DNA from: Marinobacter salinus
Lineage (GTDB): Bacteria > Pseudomonadota > Gammaproteobacteria > Pseudomonadales > Oleiphilaceae
Reading direction: 5' to 3'
Assembly (NCBI RefSeq): GCF_001854125.1
Contig: NZ_CP017715.1
Location: 1,054,001 to 1,118,000 of the forward strand
Length of the DNA stretch: 64,000 nt
The translations under genes were made by a program, and so were the position numbers. The notes beneath the pieces are model-generated. The model did no database searches. It was not told where the DNA came from and worked only from the letters and a program-made list of their open reading frames with translations. Every line of letters starts with the position of its first letter. Position 1 is the first letter of the stretch. Shown here piece by piece: positions 7,788-18,668 of this stretch.

Positions 7788-10529
7788 TCAGGATTCCAGA
7801 AATCCCAGATTCCTTGCCCGGGCCAGGGCTTCAGTGCGCCGGCCTACGCCGAGCTTGCCATAAAGGTTGCGAATATGCGCCTTGACGGTCGCCGGCGCCA
7901 CCTCCATTTTCGCGGCAATCTCCTTGTTGGCATGGCCCTCGTTGATCAGCGCGAGCACCTGCATCTCCCGTTGGCTCAGCGGCTCTTGAAGGGGCGAGGC
8001 TCCTGCATTGGCACTGATAACCGGCACGGGTGTCGAAGCCTCTGGCGCCGGGGCGCTTGAGCCTTCCTGCTGCCGGAGCATGCTGACCAGAGTGGCGTTC
8101 CAGGTTCCCGGGGCGTTTAGCGCCGGCAAGTTCAGCAGCAACGCTCGTAGCCTCGGGCTCTCTTCTGCAAACAAGCGCATAAAGCCCGCATTTGCAGCTT
8201 TTTTGACGGCTCGATCCAGCATTTCGAGCGCCTCCTCTCGCCGGCCCTGACAATCCAGAGCCTCGCCATAGACCAGGAGAATCTCTACCAGGTGCCGGTT
8301 GTGAGAGTGTCGTTCAGCGTCGGGAATCAGTTTCTCCAGTATTTCCTGGGCGTTTTCGGGCTGGCCAAGAGAAACCATTACCCGGGCAATACTGATCAGG
8401 TTTTGCTCCCGGTTCAGTGGGTTGGTGAACTTGTCATCATCCGGAGGTCCCAGGCAGGCCCGGGCTTGTTCCGGTTGCCCGATGGCCAAAAAGCACCGGG
8501 CGAGCAAAGCGGAGCTTGCAGGGGGCTCAAAAACGATGTGATCCCTGCGCCTGCGGCCTACATCGGCGGCATCTTCCAGAACCTCAATTGCCTCCTGAAA
8601 ACGTCCCTCACTGAAAGCAAGGTGGCCCCGTACATACTGGATAATAACGTGCTGACCGGGTTCGGTGCCGCCTTTCACATGCTCAAGAAGGGGGGCCAGG
8701 TGCGTTGCGGCCACTTGTGGTTCGTTCCGCTCCCGATAGATTTCTGTCAGGGAACTGTTCTGCCAGCACGAAATCAGGCGAGGCTGGCTGGGGTCGGCGT
8801 AGTGCTGGTCCACCCAGCGACGCACCTCGGTGCAGGTGTCCAGTGCCAGATCAATGTCGCCACGATTGTATTGAATCCAGGCCAGCAGGCCGCCGCTGGA
8901 GAGGACGGTGCTGGGTTTGCGTTCCACCTGGCCATACCGCACCGCAGACTGCAATGCTTCCTCCGCATCTGCGAGATCTCCCTTGCCGTAGTAGTCGAGG
9001 CCGAGGCCATAGTAAGTGACGGATTTGAGGGGGATTTGGGTGTGATCAATATCCTTCAGAACCTGCTTTGTCAGGTCACTGGCGCTTTTGTCGTCACTGC
9101 GGGTCCTCGCCAGGTAGGAATGAATCAGTGATATTTCACTTTGCAGGCCCAAGGCGCCTTCGGCGTCCGGATGGGAGTCGGCTACCCGCCGGTCAAGGAC
9201 ATCTTCCAGAGAAAGCAGCAGCGGCTCGAGCATGTCCACCCGGTTGGCAAAAAACAAACCCCACACTCTGAGCATTTGCAGTTGGGGGCTGTCTTTCACC
9301 AGTTCGTCCGGCAGCGAACGAATCCAGTCAAGCACGGGCAGGTGATAGCCTCCGTGGATCAGGTTGTTGCCGTGTTCCGCAAGTACCCTGGCCAGCCAGG
9401 GCCAGTCCCGCTGGTGGGCAATCTGGGTAATACCCTCTTGCACGTGGCCGTGATCAAGTAACCATTCAACGGTCTTTTTCCGCAGCTGGAATGCTCTCTC
9501 CGGATCCTTCAGCTCTATCCTCTGGAGCAGGGCGTCCCGGAACAGGTCGTGATAGCGGAACCATTGGTTTTGGGTGTCCAGGGGGATCAGGAACAGGTTC
9601 TGGGTAAGTAGCTGCTCCAGTTTTTGCTGACTGTCCTGTGCCCCTCGAATGGTGTTGCACAGGGAAGCACAAAGACGGGGGCAACAAGCGGTATCCAGAA
9701 GAAACCGGGCAAGCTCTTCTGGTTGCTGGTCGAGTACTTCGGCAAGAACGTAGTCGCTGATCTGACGCTCGTCGACATCAAGATTAACCGATTTAAGGTT
9801 TGTCGCTGGTGTGCCGGGGGTTGCGGTTGCCTGGCCGCCACCGGATAACGCCGATAATTGCATGGCTGCCACCCAGCCTTCGGTCCTGCTGCAAATGGCG
9901 CGAACTTCGTCCTCCGGGATATTCAACCCCATGGTTTCATGGAAAAACCTCCGGCATTCGTCTTCGGAAAAGGCGAGCAGCCCGGGGTGAATATCCTGTA
10001 CCCAGCACCGGACCCGCCAGCGTGCAAGCGGCAGCGGTGGCTCGGTACGGGACGCAAGGGTGACTGTGATTCCCGGCGGGAGGTAGTCAATAAAGTAGGA
10101 AAACTGGCGCTGGATTTCATGTCCGCGGATGAAGTGGAAATCGTCCAGGACCAAATTCCATGGACTGCCATCCGCTGCCAATACGTTTACCAGGGTCGTG
10201 ATCGCGGCGGTTACCGCCTCCCCGGCATTCTGGGTGAGTTGTTTGCGGCACTCCGCCAGGCCTGCAAGTCCCGCGTGCTCGAATGCGCCAATCAGGTATT
10301 GCCAGAACCGCCGGGGTTCGTCGTCGTGCTCATCCAGTGACAACCAGGCGGCTGGTGACGAGGTGCGGGAACACCACTGCGCAACGAGAGTGGTTTTACC
10401 AAAACCCGCCGGGGCGATTACCAGGTTCAGCCTCTTGGGGTTCCGGGGGGCCAGTAACGAACTCAGCCGCTCGCGACTTACTGCACGTGGATCGGAGGTT
10501 GGCCGAAGAAACTTGGTGTTAAGCAGCAT
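7788..10529 (-). CDS. MalT-like LuxR-family ATP-dependent transcriptional regulator
   Basis: 913 residues, the size of MalT. Opens with MLLNTKFLRP and a STAND-type NTPase with Walker A APAGFGKTT (39-47) and Walker B-like WNLVLDDFHF. The centre is rich in TPR-like helices (sensor domain), and the C-terminus is a LuxR helix-turn-helix (LSQREMQVLALINEG, NKEIAAKMEVAPATVKAHI). Such proteins bind an inducer, multimerise with ATP and activate transcription of catabolic genes (MalT, AlkS and AcoK are relatives). No catabolic operon lies beside it, so the target is unknown. Divergent from cysB across 251 bp that contain two inverted repeats. Confidence 0.88.
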   Translation of the reverse strand: MLLNTKFLRPTSDPRAVSRERLSSLLAPRNPKRLNLVIAPAGFGKTTLVAQWCSRTSSPAAWLSLDEHDDEPRRFWQYLIGAFEHAGLAGLAECRKQLTQNAGEAVTAAITTLVNVLAADGSPWNLVLDDFHFIRGHEIQRQFSYFIDYLPPGITVTLASRTEPPLPLARWRVRCWVQDIHPGLLAFSEDECRRFFHETMGLNIPEDEVRAICSRTEGWVAAMQLSALSGGGQATATPGTPATNLKSVNLDVDERQISDYVLAEVLDQQPEELARFLLDTACCPRLCASLCNTIRGAQDSQQKLEQLLTQNLFLIPLDTQNQWFRYHDLFRDALLQRIELKDPERAFQLRKKTVEWLLDHGHVQEGITQIAHQRDWPWLARVLAEHGNNLIHGGYHLPVLDWIRSLPDELVKDSPQLQMLRVWGLFFANRVDMLEPLLLSLEDVLDRRVADSHPDAEGALGLQSEISLIHSYLARTRSDDKSASDLTKQVLKDIDHTQIPLKSVTYYGLGLDYYGKGDLADAEEALQSAVRYGQVERKPSTVLSSGGLLAWIQYNRGDIDLALDTCTEVRRWVDQHYADPSQPRLISCWQNSSLTEIYRERNEPQVAATHLAPLLEHVKGGTEPGQHVIIQYVRGHLAFSEGRFQEAIEVLEDAADVGRRRRDHIVFEPPASSALLARCFLAIGQPEQARACLGPPDDDKFTNPLNREQNLISIARVMVSLGQPENAQEILEKLIPDAERHSHNRHLVEILLVYGEALDCQGRREEALEMLDRAVKKAANAGFMRLFAEESPRLRALLLNLPALNAPGTWNATLVSMLRQQEGSSAPAPEASTPVPVISANAGASPLQEPLSQREMQVLALINEGHANKEIAAKMEVAPATVKAHIRNLYGKLGVGRRTEALARARNLGFLES

Positions 10530-10564
10530 TGTTTTCCTGAACGCGGAAAGTGTCGATTACGGAT

Positions 10565-10580
10565 TGTGTGCTATGACACA
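10565..10580. promoter_or_regulatory. Palindrome TGTGT-N6-ACACA upstream of the LuxR gene
   Basis: A perfect 5-bp dyad with CRP-like spacing, one mismatch per half-site from TGTGA/TCACA. It sits 36 bp before the LuxR start codon, a place where an operator or autoregulatory site would fit. The binding protein is not known. Confidence 0.3.
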
Positions 10581-10590
10581 GTCAAGTCAA

Positions 10591-10624
10591 GGGGCCATGA
10601 CCAAACCGTTGTATGCATGGCCCC
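10591..10624. repeat. 9-bp perfect inverted repeat in the LuxR-cysB divergent region
   Basis: GGGGCCATG (10591-10599) and CATGGCCCC (10616-10624) separated by 16 nt. There is no T-tract on either side, so it is not a classical terminator. It may be an operator or part of a 5' untranslated hairpin of the LuxR mRNA. Confidence 0.45.
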
Positions 10625-10735
10625 GATACCTGCATTTTTGGTCTAAACTGTCTGAAAGGTATTGCCTAGACTAAAATAGAATGAAAACTGATACTTTTAT
10701 GCGTATTCTCTGGTAAAAGTCACTGAATGCCTTGA

Positions 10736-11758
<1,023 letters not shown>

Positions 11759-11787
11759 CCCGGTGGGCTTCCTTTTATTACCGTGGT

Positions 11788-12510
11788 TCAGCTTCTCGCG
11801 ATCAGGTTGTCCGCGTGGAGCCCACATTCTTTCTTTGTCGCTTCTTCCCACCACCAACGGCCTTCGCGCTCGTGCTGGCCGGGGAGAACCGGCCGGGTGC
11901 AGGGCTGGCAGCCAATACTGACAAACCCTTTCTCATGCAGCTCGTTGTATGGTGCTTCGGACATCCGGATGTAATCCCAGACTTCCTTTGAGGTCCAGTT
12001 GGCCAGAGGGTTGAACTTGACCAGGGTCTTCTCGTCGGTCGAAAACGCCGTATCTTCCTGAATCAGGGGCACTTCATTTCGGGTACCGGGGCTCTGGTCC
12101 TTGCGCTGCCCGGTAATCCAGGCATCGACCTTTGCCAGCTTCCGCTTCAGGGGATTGACCTTGCGGATACCACAGCATTCGGAATGGCCGTCTTCGTAGA
12201 AGCTGAACAGTCCCTTTGCGTTAACCAGGTTCTGGACTTCTGCTGCATCGGGGCAGAGTACTTCGATGTCTATCCCGTAATGCTTCCGGACCCGCTCGAC
12301 AAATTCGTAGGTTTCCGGATGCAGCCGGCCCGTATCGAGGGTGAACACCTGAAGGTTGTCCGTTAGTTTGTGAGCCATTTCTATTAAGACAACGTCTTCG
12401 GCACCGCTAAAGGAAATTGCAATGTTGTCATACTGCTTCAGGGCGGCCTTAAGGATGGCCCGGGGGCTTTGGCCGTCGAGTTCATCCTGAAGCTGTTGGA
12501 TGTCAGTCAT
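11788..12510 (-). CDS. cysH: Assimilatory adenylyl-sulfate (APS) reductase, CysH
   Basis: 240 residues. Reduces APS (or PAPS) to sulfite with thioredoxin as donor. The paired cysteines that bind a 4Fe-4S cluster in APS-type enzymes are present: Cys112-Cys113 (ECCGIRK) and Cys201/Cys204 (CQPCTRPV), which the E. coli PAPS-type lacks. The catalytic Cys229 is in the C-terminal KKECGLH motif. The PP-loop-like [11 protein letters not shown] is at about 32-42. From the cluster cysteines I infer APS preference, as in Pseudomonas. Transcribed toward cysB and divergent from thrH. Confidence 0.95.
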   Translation of the reverse strand: MTDIQQLQDELDGQSPRAILKAALKQYDNIAISFSGAEDVVLIEMAHKLTDNLQVFTLDTGRLHPETYEFVERVRKHYGIDIEVLCPDAAEVQNLVNAKGLFSFYEDGHSECCGIRKVNPLKRKLAKVDAWITGQRKDQSPGTRNEVPLIQEDTAFSTDEKTLVKFNPLANWTSKEVWDYIRMSEAPYNELHEKGFVSIGCQPCTRPVLPGQHEREGRWWWEEATKKECGLHADNLIARS

Positions 12511-12570
12511 GTCATCGCTACCTGATCTAAATGTGTGAAAAGGTTACCATTAAATGCCTCATAGCCTGAA

Positions 12571-12596
12571 GGAATGACAATCTATATAGTTATTCC
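12571..12596. promoter_or_regulatory. Candidate CysB operator upstream of cysH
   Basis: GGAAT-N16-ATTCC, an imperfect 26-bp dyad in which 10 of 13 positions are symmetric, 61-86 bp before the cysH ATG. Known CysB sites in enteric bacteria are convergent half-sites containing ATTCC/GGAAT. TTGTCA on the minus strand (12575-12580) overlaps the promoter-proximal half and could act as a -35 box. The presence of cysB nearby supports the reading. Confidence 0.42.
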
Positions 12597-12720
12597 CACC
12601 GGCGAAACAGCACAAGGGCGCCAAGCACGATGCAATCCTCGCCGGATTTTCTTATCATACGGCGCAGATCCCCGGGGCCGTTCTGCTCCGGCACACCAAA
12701 CTGTTAATCAGGAGACCACA

Positions 12721-13335
12721 GTGGAACTCGCTTGCCTTGACCTTGAAGGAGTACTGATCCCGGAGATCTGGATCGCGTTTGCCGAGAAGACCGGTATTGA
12801 AGAACTCAAGGCCACTACCCGTGACATTCCTGATTACGATGTGCTGATGACGCAAAGGCTGAAGCTTCTCGACCAGCATGGCTATGGTCTTCCACAGATT
12901 CAGGAAGTCATTGGCGAACTGGATCCGCTGCCGGGTGCGCGTGAGTTTCTCGACTGGCTACGTGAGCGCTTTCAGGTGGTTATTCTGTCCGACACCTTCT
13001 ATGAGTTTGCGATGCCGCTGATGGCCAAGCTGGGCTTTCCGGCGCTGCTGTGCCACAAGCTGGAAGTAGCAGACAATGGCCAGATCACCGACTATCTGCT
13101 TCGTCAGCGTGACCCCAAGCGCCAATCAGTTCGTGCATTCCAGTTGCTGAATTACCGGGTTATTGCTGCCGGTGATTCGTACAACGACACCACCATGCTG
13201 GGTCAGGCAGAACAGGGCATTTTGTTCCACGCGCCCCAGAATGTGATTGACGAATTCCCGCAGTTTCCCGCCGTGCACAATTTTGACGACCTGAGGCAGG
13301 AATTCCTTAAGGCGAGTGCTGTTCACAACGTGTGA
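12721..13335 (+). CDS. thrH: Phosphoserine phosphatase / phosphoserine:homoserine phosphotransferase ThrH
   Basis: 204 residues from a GTG start at 12721, chosen because AGGAG sits 8 nt upstream and the ThrH family begins at this Met-Glu-Leu-Ala-Cys-Leu-Asp; longer in-frame starts lack a ribosome site. HAD superfamily: nucleophile motif CLDLEGV (Asp7), motif III region QRDPKRQSV, and GDSYNDTTML for magnesium binding. In Pseudomonas ThrH dephosphorylates phosphoserine and can transfer the phosphate to homoserine, linking serine and threonine synthesis. Divergent from cysH across a 210-bp regulatory region. Confidence 0.93.
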   Translation: MELACLDLEGVLIPEIWIAFAEKTGIEELKATTRDIPDYDVLMTQRLKLLDQHGYGLPQIQEVIGELDPLPGAREFLDWLRERFQVVILSDTFYEFAMPLMAKLGFPALLCHKLEVADNGQITDYLLRQRDPKRQSVRAFQLLNYRVIAAGDSYNDTTMLGQAEQGILFHAPQNVIDEFPQFPAVHNFDDLRQEFLKASAVHNV

Positions 13336-13363
13336 CGTGCACCGAACGAACGGGGCGGGCCCT

Positions 13364-14725
<1,362 letters not shown>

Positions 14726-14765
14726 AATATCCTCGGAAAATTGGAAGAATGATAATCAGGCCACA

Positions 14766-14784
14766 AAACCGACGTTGTCGGTTT
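14766..14784. repeat. 19-bp palindrome upstream of pabB
   Basis: AAACCGAC, 3-nt centre GTT, then GTCGGTTT; arms are perfect. Its position (41-59 bp before the pabB ATG, in the divergent region with the unknown secreted protein) fits an operator or a 5' leader hairpin. Confidence 0.4.
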
Positions 14785-14915
14785 CAAGCTGCCACTGATC
14801 TAATGGGATTACTCGGATACCGGCAAGACCATTGCTAAATTGCCCGTTCGGTATTCTAACCGAGTTGGACTGTCGTAGCGTGTAGATCAATGCAAATGAA
14901 TCAGGAATAACAATT

Positions 14916-15512
14916 ATGCAGATTTTTAAGCCAGCTTTTCTCGCCACCTGTATTGCCCTCGGGCTCACTTCTGGCCCGTTGGTCGCCCAAGAAGGTGAGA
15001 AAATGGCAATTCCCAGTGAAGGTGCTTTAGCCGACGGCAGGCTTACCCAGGAGGAGGCCGATGCCTATGCGGCTTTGGCCGCTACCCAGATACAAAAATT
15101 AACCAGGGTTGCAAAAGATGAGGTTGGCGATGAGCTAAAGGAAAGTGGGGTTGTTATACCCGCGGCTTGGATGATGATGAATGATGGAGAGATAAAGCGT
15201 GTGACCCTTGGCAAAAGTGGGGAGCAGGCTGCTGCCACTATGAAGGTTTTCATGTTCAGAGCAGCTATGAAGTCGCTTGCCCGTCATGGAAAGATTCTGG
15301 GGACAGCGATTGTTTACGCTGGAAATGTGGAGGACAAGCCAAATATACGTGTGCTTGCGATTGAACACGAACACCGTCTTGGAGTTTCGGGTGTTCAAAT
15401 CGTGCCCTACACATTCGCTAACGGGGAACTGAGTTTTGGGAAACCGTCTACGCAGAAAAAGCCTTACGAACTTTTCTATGATGAGAGAGAAGCGACTCAA
15501 GGTGAGGGGTGA
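14916..15512 (+). CDS. Unknown secreted protein
   Basis: 198 residues, not recognised. A signal peptide is clear (MQIFKPAFLATCIALGLTSG, then PLVAQ), so export by Sec is likely. The mature part begins with a short acidic helix region (LTQEEADAYAALAATQIQKL) and contains no cysteine and no enzyme motif that I know. Base composition is richer in A/T than the flanking housekeeping genes. AGGA lies 13 nt before the ATG. It reads toward the DUF6160 gene 181 bp further on, which appears to have its own promoter. Confidence 0.75.
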   Translation: MQIFKPAFLATCIALGLTSGPLVAQEGEKMAIPSEGALADGRLTQEEADAYAALAATQIQKLTRVAKDEVGDELKESGVVIPAAWMMMNDGEIKRVTLGKSGEQAAATMKVFMFRAAMKSLARHGKILGTAIVYAGNVEDKPNIRVLAIEHEHRLGVSGVQIVPYTFANGELSFGKPSTQKKPYELFYDEREATQGEG

Positions 15513-15573
15513 ATCGGTTACAGTTTGAACCGCTTCGCCTTTTGTAACACTTTGTTTCAGGCTTGTAAGTAAG

Positions 15574-15616
15574 TGTGAGTGTGTTCACGGAATTGGACTG
15601 TAAAACAATCTTAAAT
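15574..15616 (+). promoter_or_regulatory. CRP/Vfr-type site with class II-spaced -10 box for the DUF6160 gene
   Basis: TGTGA-N6-TCACG at 15574-15589 (one mismatch from TGTGA-N6-TCACA). A -10-like TTAAAT lies at 15611-15616; the implied start site near 15623 puts the centre of the palindrome at -41.5, the class II CRP activation spacing. A leader of about 70 nt contains the hairpin GTGAGG-N7-CCTCAC (15624-15642). Confidence 0.45.
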
Positions 15617-15693
15617 GAAGTTGTGAGGTATTGGGCCTCACCCAAGAAAACAAGCTCACACAAAAATAATGATGAGTTTTTAAGGAGATAATT

Positions 15694-16662
15694 ATGAAAG
15701 GCCTGAAAAAAATTGCTTTGGCAACTGCTGTAGCTGCAGCACCGTTTGCCGCTCATGCTGACTTACAAGCAATGAACGATAGTGCGATGGGTGAAGTCAC
15801 CGGTCAGGCTGGTGTGACCATCGAGCTGCAAACCCGCGTAAGCATCGGGCAGTTCAAATACACCGATACTGACGGTGGCGCTGCTGGCGAAATTGGTGGT
15901 GGCTCTTTTGCTGTAAATGACATTGAGCTTGGTGGTGCCGGTCTCATTACTGGCGCTAACCCGATCTTTGATACTGACGGTGATTCTGTTCCGGACCTTG
16001 CCGCATCACAACTGTTGGATGATCTGTCGATTGATATTGATCTTGCGACCGATGGCGACGCGGTGATTTCTGTACATACCATGAGCGGCCTGCCAATTGA
16101 CTGGGGGTTCACCGCTTCCTCAATGAATCTTGAGGGAACCGGTGGTGAAAGCACTACTCTGGTATCTGGTTTGAGCGCATGGGGTTTCCTCGGTAAGCTT
16201 GACATCACCGTCGACACAGAAGACGCCGCCACAAATTTGGGTGGTACTGGAGACGGCTCTCTGAACATTGATGCCATGTTCACTGTTCAGGACATGGACT
16301 TCGATGTGCCATTCCTGGCGGTTGGTGTGCAGGATATGTCTATTACTGGCGCAGGAAGCAACTTCGATCACAACGGTGACGGTGTCGTTGACGCTAGTGA
16401 CAGTGACCCCGATGGCGACGGCACTCCGGGCAACTCCACTCTGGATCGTCTGACTGTTGGTTTCGCGCATGTTGATATGGACATTTACAAAGGCAATAGT
16501 TTTGCCACAGGTGGCCCTGCTGATGTTCTTCGTATCGACGTAAACGATATCGCAATGGATGTAAATGTAGGAAGCGTCCTGATCGGCGGAACCAGCGTTG
16601 GTTCTGTTGCTCTGGACAACCTGCAGATTACCGACACCCGACTGGCAATCTACGGTCACTAA
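15694..16662 (+). CDS. DUF6160/FilA-like secreted protein with Asp-rich calcium-binding-like motifs
   Basis: 322 residues. Signal peptide 1-22 (ending AAHA), then DLQAMNDSAMGEVTGQAGV, the N-terminal pattern of DUF6160 proteins, which include the Acinetobacter FilA pilus-system component. The rest is predicted beta-rich, low in Cys and basic residues, with two Asp/Gly clusters resembling thrombospondin type 3 or calcium-binding loops: DTDGDSVPD at 93-101 and a longer one at about 225-247. Strong AAGGAG ribosome site, its own CRP-type promoter and a strong terminator suggest a monocistronic, well expressed gene. The pilus role is inference from the family name only. Confidence 0.75.
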   Translation: MKGLKKIALATAVAAAPFAAHADLQAMNDSAMGEVTGQAGVTIELQTRVSIGQFKYTDTDGGAAGEIGGGSFAVNDIELGGAGLITGANPIFDTDGDSVPDLAASQLLDDLSIDIDLATDGDAVISVHTMSGLPIDWGFTASSMNLEGTGGESTTLVSGLSAWGFLGKLDITVDTEDAATNLGGTGDGSLNIDAMFTVQDMDFDVPFLAVGVQDMSITGAGSNFDHNGDGVVDASDSDPDGDGTPGNSTLDRLTVGFAHVDMDIYKGNSFATGGPADVLRIDVNDIAMDVNVGSVLIGGTSVGSVALDNLQITDTRLAIYGH

Positions 16663-16688
16663 GCTGACCTGAGTCCAGAACTGGTGAG

Positions 16689-16718
16689 ACGCCCCGCATA
16701 GCGGGGCGTTTTTTTTTT
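16689..16718 (+). terminator. Strong Rho-independent terminator after the DUF6160 gene
   Basis: Perfect 9-bp stem ACGCCCCGC / GCGGGGCGT with 3-nt loop followed by ten T. Confidence 0.93.
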
Positions 16719-16740
16719 GGACCTTTATATTATGAGGCCG

Positions 16741-16773
16741 AAAAAAACGGCAACCCGAGGGCTGCCGTTTTTT
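16741..16773. terminator. Bidirectional terminator between convergent genes
   Basis: AACGGCA (16746-16752) pairs with TGCCGTT (16763-16769), with an A-run before and a T-run after. On the minus strand it follows the 205-residue secreted protein; on the plus strand it backs up the terminator at 16689. Confidence 0.82.
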
Positions 16774-16791
16774 GTGTTTTGAAGGCCTGCT

Positions 16792-17409
16792 TTACTGGTC
16801 CGGTACTGCAATCGAAAGATCAAATCCGCCACCCGGTCTGGGTGTCAGGCTGATAGGCCCTTCGTTAATGGCTTGCGGAATCTGGATCTGGTCAATGCCA
16901 GGCGGGTTTCCTATCGAGAAGTTCAGGTTTTGCCCATCAAAGCCGATGCCCAACTGGTCGTTCAGGAAGGTCTGGGTAAAGGGTTCTTCCGGAATCTGCG
17001 CCTGCTGCCCGAAGATTAGTGGCGGAATTGTCGGGGTAAACTCCGCTGGCGGCTGGGCATTCGCAAGCTCTTCTTGGGGAAGGAGCAGGGCACGCCTCAG
17101 AAACTCTTCCTCCGCGCTTGCAAGTGCGTCGGTTTTGCCTTCATCAATGTACCGCTGCAGTGCATCTCTGTAAGCTTCTTCTTCGGCTTCGCTCAGCACA
17201 GGTTCGCCGGGCGAAATTGTCAGCGATTTTATAATACGTCGGCGGTCTGCTTCGGACTTCTTCCGTTCTTTGGGAACAACGATGACGGCGGAATCCTTGA
17301 TGTAGGTTTCAACCATTTCGTCAGAGGTCAGGGTCTGAACGCCCGCTATTGCAGGGAAGGATGTGGCTATCCCGGCAAGTGATGCGGCAATCAGGTGTCG
17401 GCGTTTCAT
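16792..17409 (-). CDS. Unknown secreted protein, convergent with the DUF6160 gene
   Basis: 205 residues, not recognised. A signal peptide (MKRRHLIAASLAGIATSFPAIA) with an RR pair near the start could be Sec or weakly Tat-like. The middle is charged and helical (RKKSEADRRRIIKSL and a run EAEEEAYRDALQRYIDEG), and the C-terminal 70 residues are Pro/Gly/Asn-rich with beta character, ending in FDLSIAVPDQ. No cysteines. It shares a bidirectional terminator with the DUF6160 gene. Its function may relate to that surface protein, judging by proximity alone. Confidence 0.72.
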   Translation of the reverse strand: MKRRHLIAASLAGIATSFPAIAGVQTLTSDEMVETYIKDSAVIVVPKERKKSEADRRRIIKSLTISPGEPVLSEAEEEAYRDALQRYIDEGKTDALASAEEEFLRRALLLPQEELANAQPPAEFTPTIPPLIFGQQAQIPEEPFTQTFLNDQLGIGFDGQNLNFSIGNPPGIDQIQIPQAINEGPISLTPRPGGGFDLSIAVPDQ

Positions 17410-17633
17410 AATCAGGCCTTTTCATGTGATGAACTCTGATATGAGGCGTCTCTGACGCTCATTCAGTCAGCACGCTCCCTGAGACGAGTATTCGGGGTGT
17501 CTGAAAGTAATTCAAGCAGCATCCGGTGAGTTTGTGATCAGAATCTGTGATTTTTAAGTATTGTTATTAAAGCGTCGGTGAGTAGGGTTATATTTCCGGA
17601 GTTCTTAACGAATAAAGCGGCCTCAGGGGCATA

Positions 17634-18668
17634 ATGAATAACTATTTCAGGAAGCGCTGGCAACGGTGGGTTAATCGTCGTATCCCTCGTTCGGATGTCC
17701 AGCTGCTGAATCAGAAGACTATTTTTATCCTGCCCACGGGGCCGGGCGTAGTGTTCGGTTTTTTGCTGTTGATCATGTTGATTACCGGAATCAACTACCA
17801 GAACAGTCTGATCTATCTTATTACCTTCCTTCTTGGTGCCATCTTGGTTGGTGCGATGCACCAGACCCATCGAAATTTGTCCGGCCTTGAGCTCACGCTG
17901 GTTCAACCGGGAGAGGGCGGCGCCGGTGAGGAGATTCTCTTCCGGTTCCGCGCTACAGCCGGCCGCGATGACGCCATTGCTGTTGTCCTATCCTGTGAAG
18001 AATCCTCGCTGCCATCGGCCCATATACCGGCCGGTCAGGCGAGGGATCTGGTGTTACCGGTTCCATCTGCTCATCGAGGGTACCTCCGGCCGGATCGGAT
18101 CCGTATCGAAACCCGGTTCCCGTTTGGGCTTTTGAAGGCATGGTCCTGGGTTCGCCCTTCTGCCGCCGGCATCGTGTTCCCGCGGCCTTTGCCCGCACCG
18201 GACGTTGTGAGCCTGGTCCAGGACGGAGATGAGTCGTCCAACGCTCTGTCTGTCGAGGGTAATGACCATGCGGATCTGCGTCCTTGGCGGGAGGGTGACC
18301 TCAGCCAGAGAGTCATGTGGAAACGTTTCGCAAGAAACGGTCAAATGGTTGTCGCGGACTGGGAAGGCGAAGCGGGCAGCCCACACTGGCTGGATTTTGC
18401 GGCATTTCCTGGGGCGGATAATGAATTGCGGCTCAGTTATCTGACCTCGCTGGCGCTTGAGAGAGACCGTGCCGGTGCCAGGTTTGGGTTGAATCTACCG
18501 GGTCAGGTCATTGAGCCGGATTCCGGACCCGCTCATACCTTGCGGTGCCTTCGGGCACTGGCGCTTTGGGGCGAGGAAAAGCCACGGGATGCTGTGGCCG
18601 AGCCCCATGGAACCCGTGTGCGAGGAAGTGACAGAGCGCCGAATCGTCCGAAAGGTGTAGGGGTATGA
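17634..18668 (+). CDS. DUF58 domain-containing membrane protein
   Basis: 344 residues. Two membrane helices near 35-75 (VVFGFLLLIMLITGI and LIYLITFLLGAILVG) precede a cytoplasmic DUF58 domain; the family motif is seen around ADLRPWREGDLSQRVMWKRFA. DUF58 proteins commonly sit with MoxR ATPases and transglutaminase-like proteins; here the TgpA-type gene follows with a 4-nt ATGA overlap, but no MoxR gene is present directly upstream. The biochemical role of DUF58 is not established. AGGGG lies 9 nt before the ATG. Confidence 0.88.
   Translation: MNNYFRKRWQRWVNRRIPRSDVQLLNQKTIFILPTGPGVVFGFLLLIMLITGINYQNSLIYLITFLLGAILVGAMHQTHRNLSGLELTLVQPGEGGAGEEILFRFRATAGRDDAIAVVLSCEESSLPSAHIPAGQARDLVLPVPSAHRGYLRPDRIRIETRFPFGLLKAWSWVRPSAAGIVFPRPLPAPDVVSLVQDGDESSNALSVEGNDHADLRPWREGDLSQRVMWKRFARNGQMVVADWEGEAGSPHWLDFAAFPGADNELRLSYLTSLALERDRAGARFGLNLPGQVIEPDSGPAHTLRCLRALALWGEEKPRDAVAEPHGTRVRGSDRAPNRPKGVGV

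Noticed and set aside
8292..9131. 279-residue plus-strand ORF within the LuxR gene
   Set aside because: Antisense shadow of a gene with clear domains; no ribosome site or motif.
14865..14873. TTGGACTGT occurring before both the 198-residue and DUF6160 genes (also 15593-15601)
   Set aside because: Nine shared bases are suggestive, but there is no well-spaced -10 in the first case and a TTGGAC also appears at 7713-7718; chance is likely.
17424..17440. TGTGA-like sequence upstream of the 205-residue secreted protein
   Set aside because: The second half-site is CTGAT, too far from the CRP consensus.
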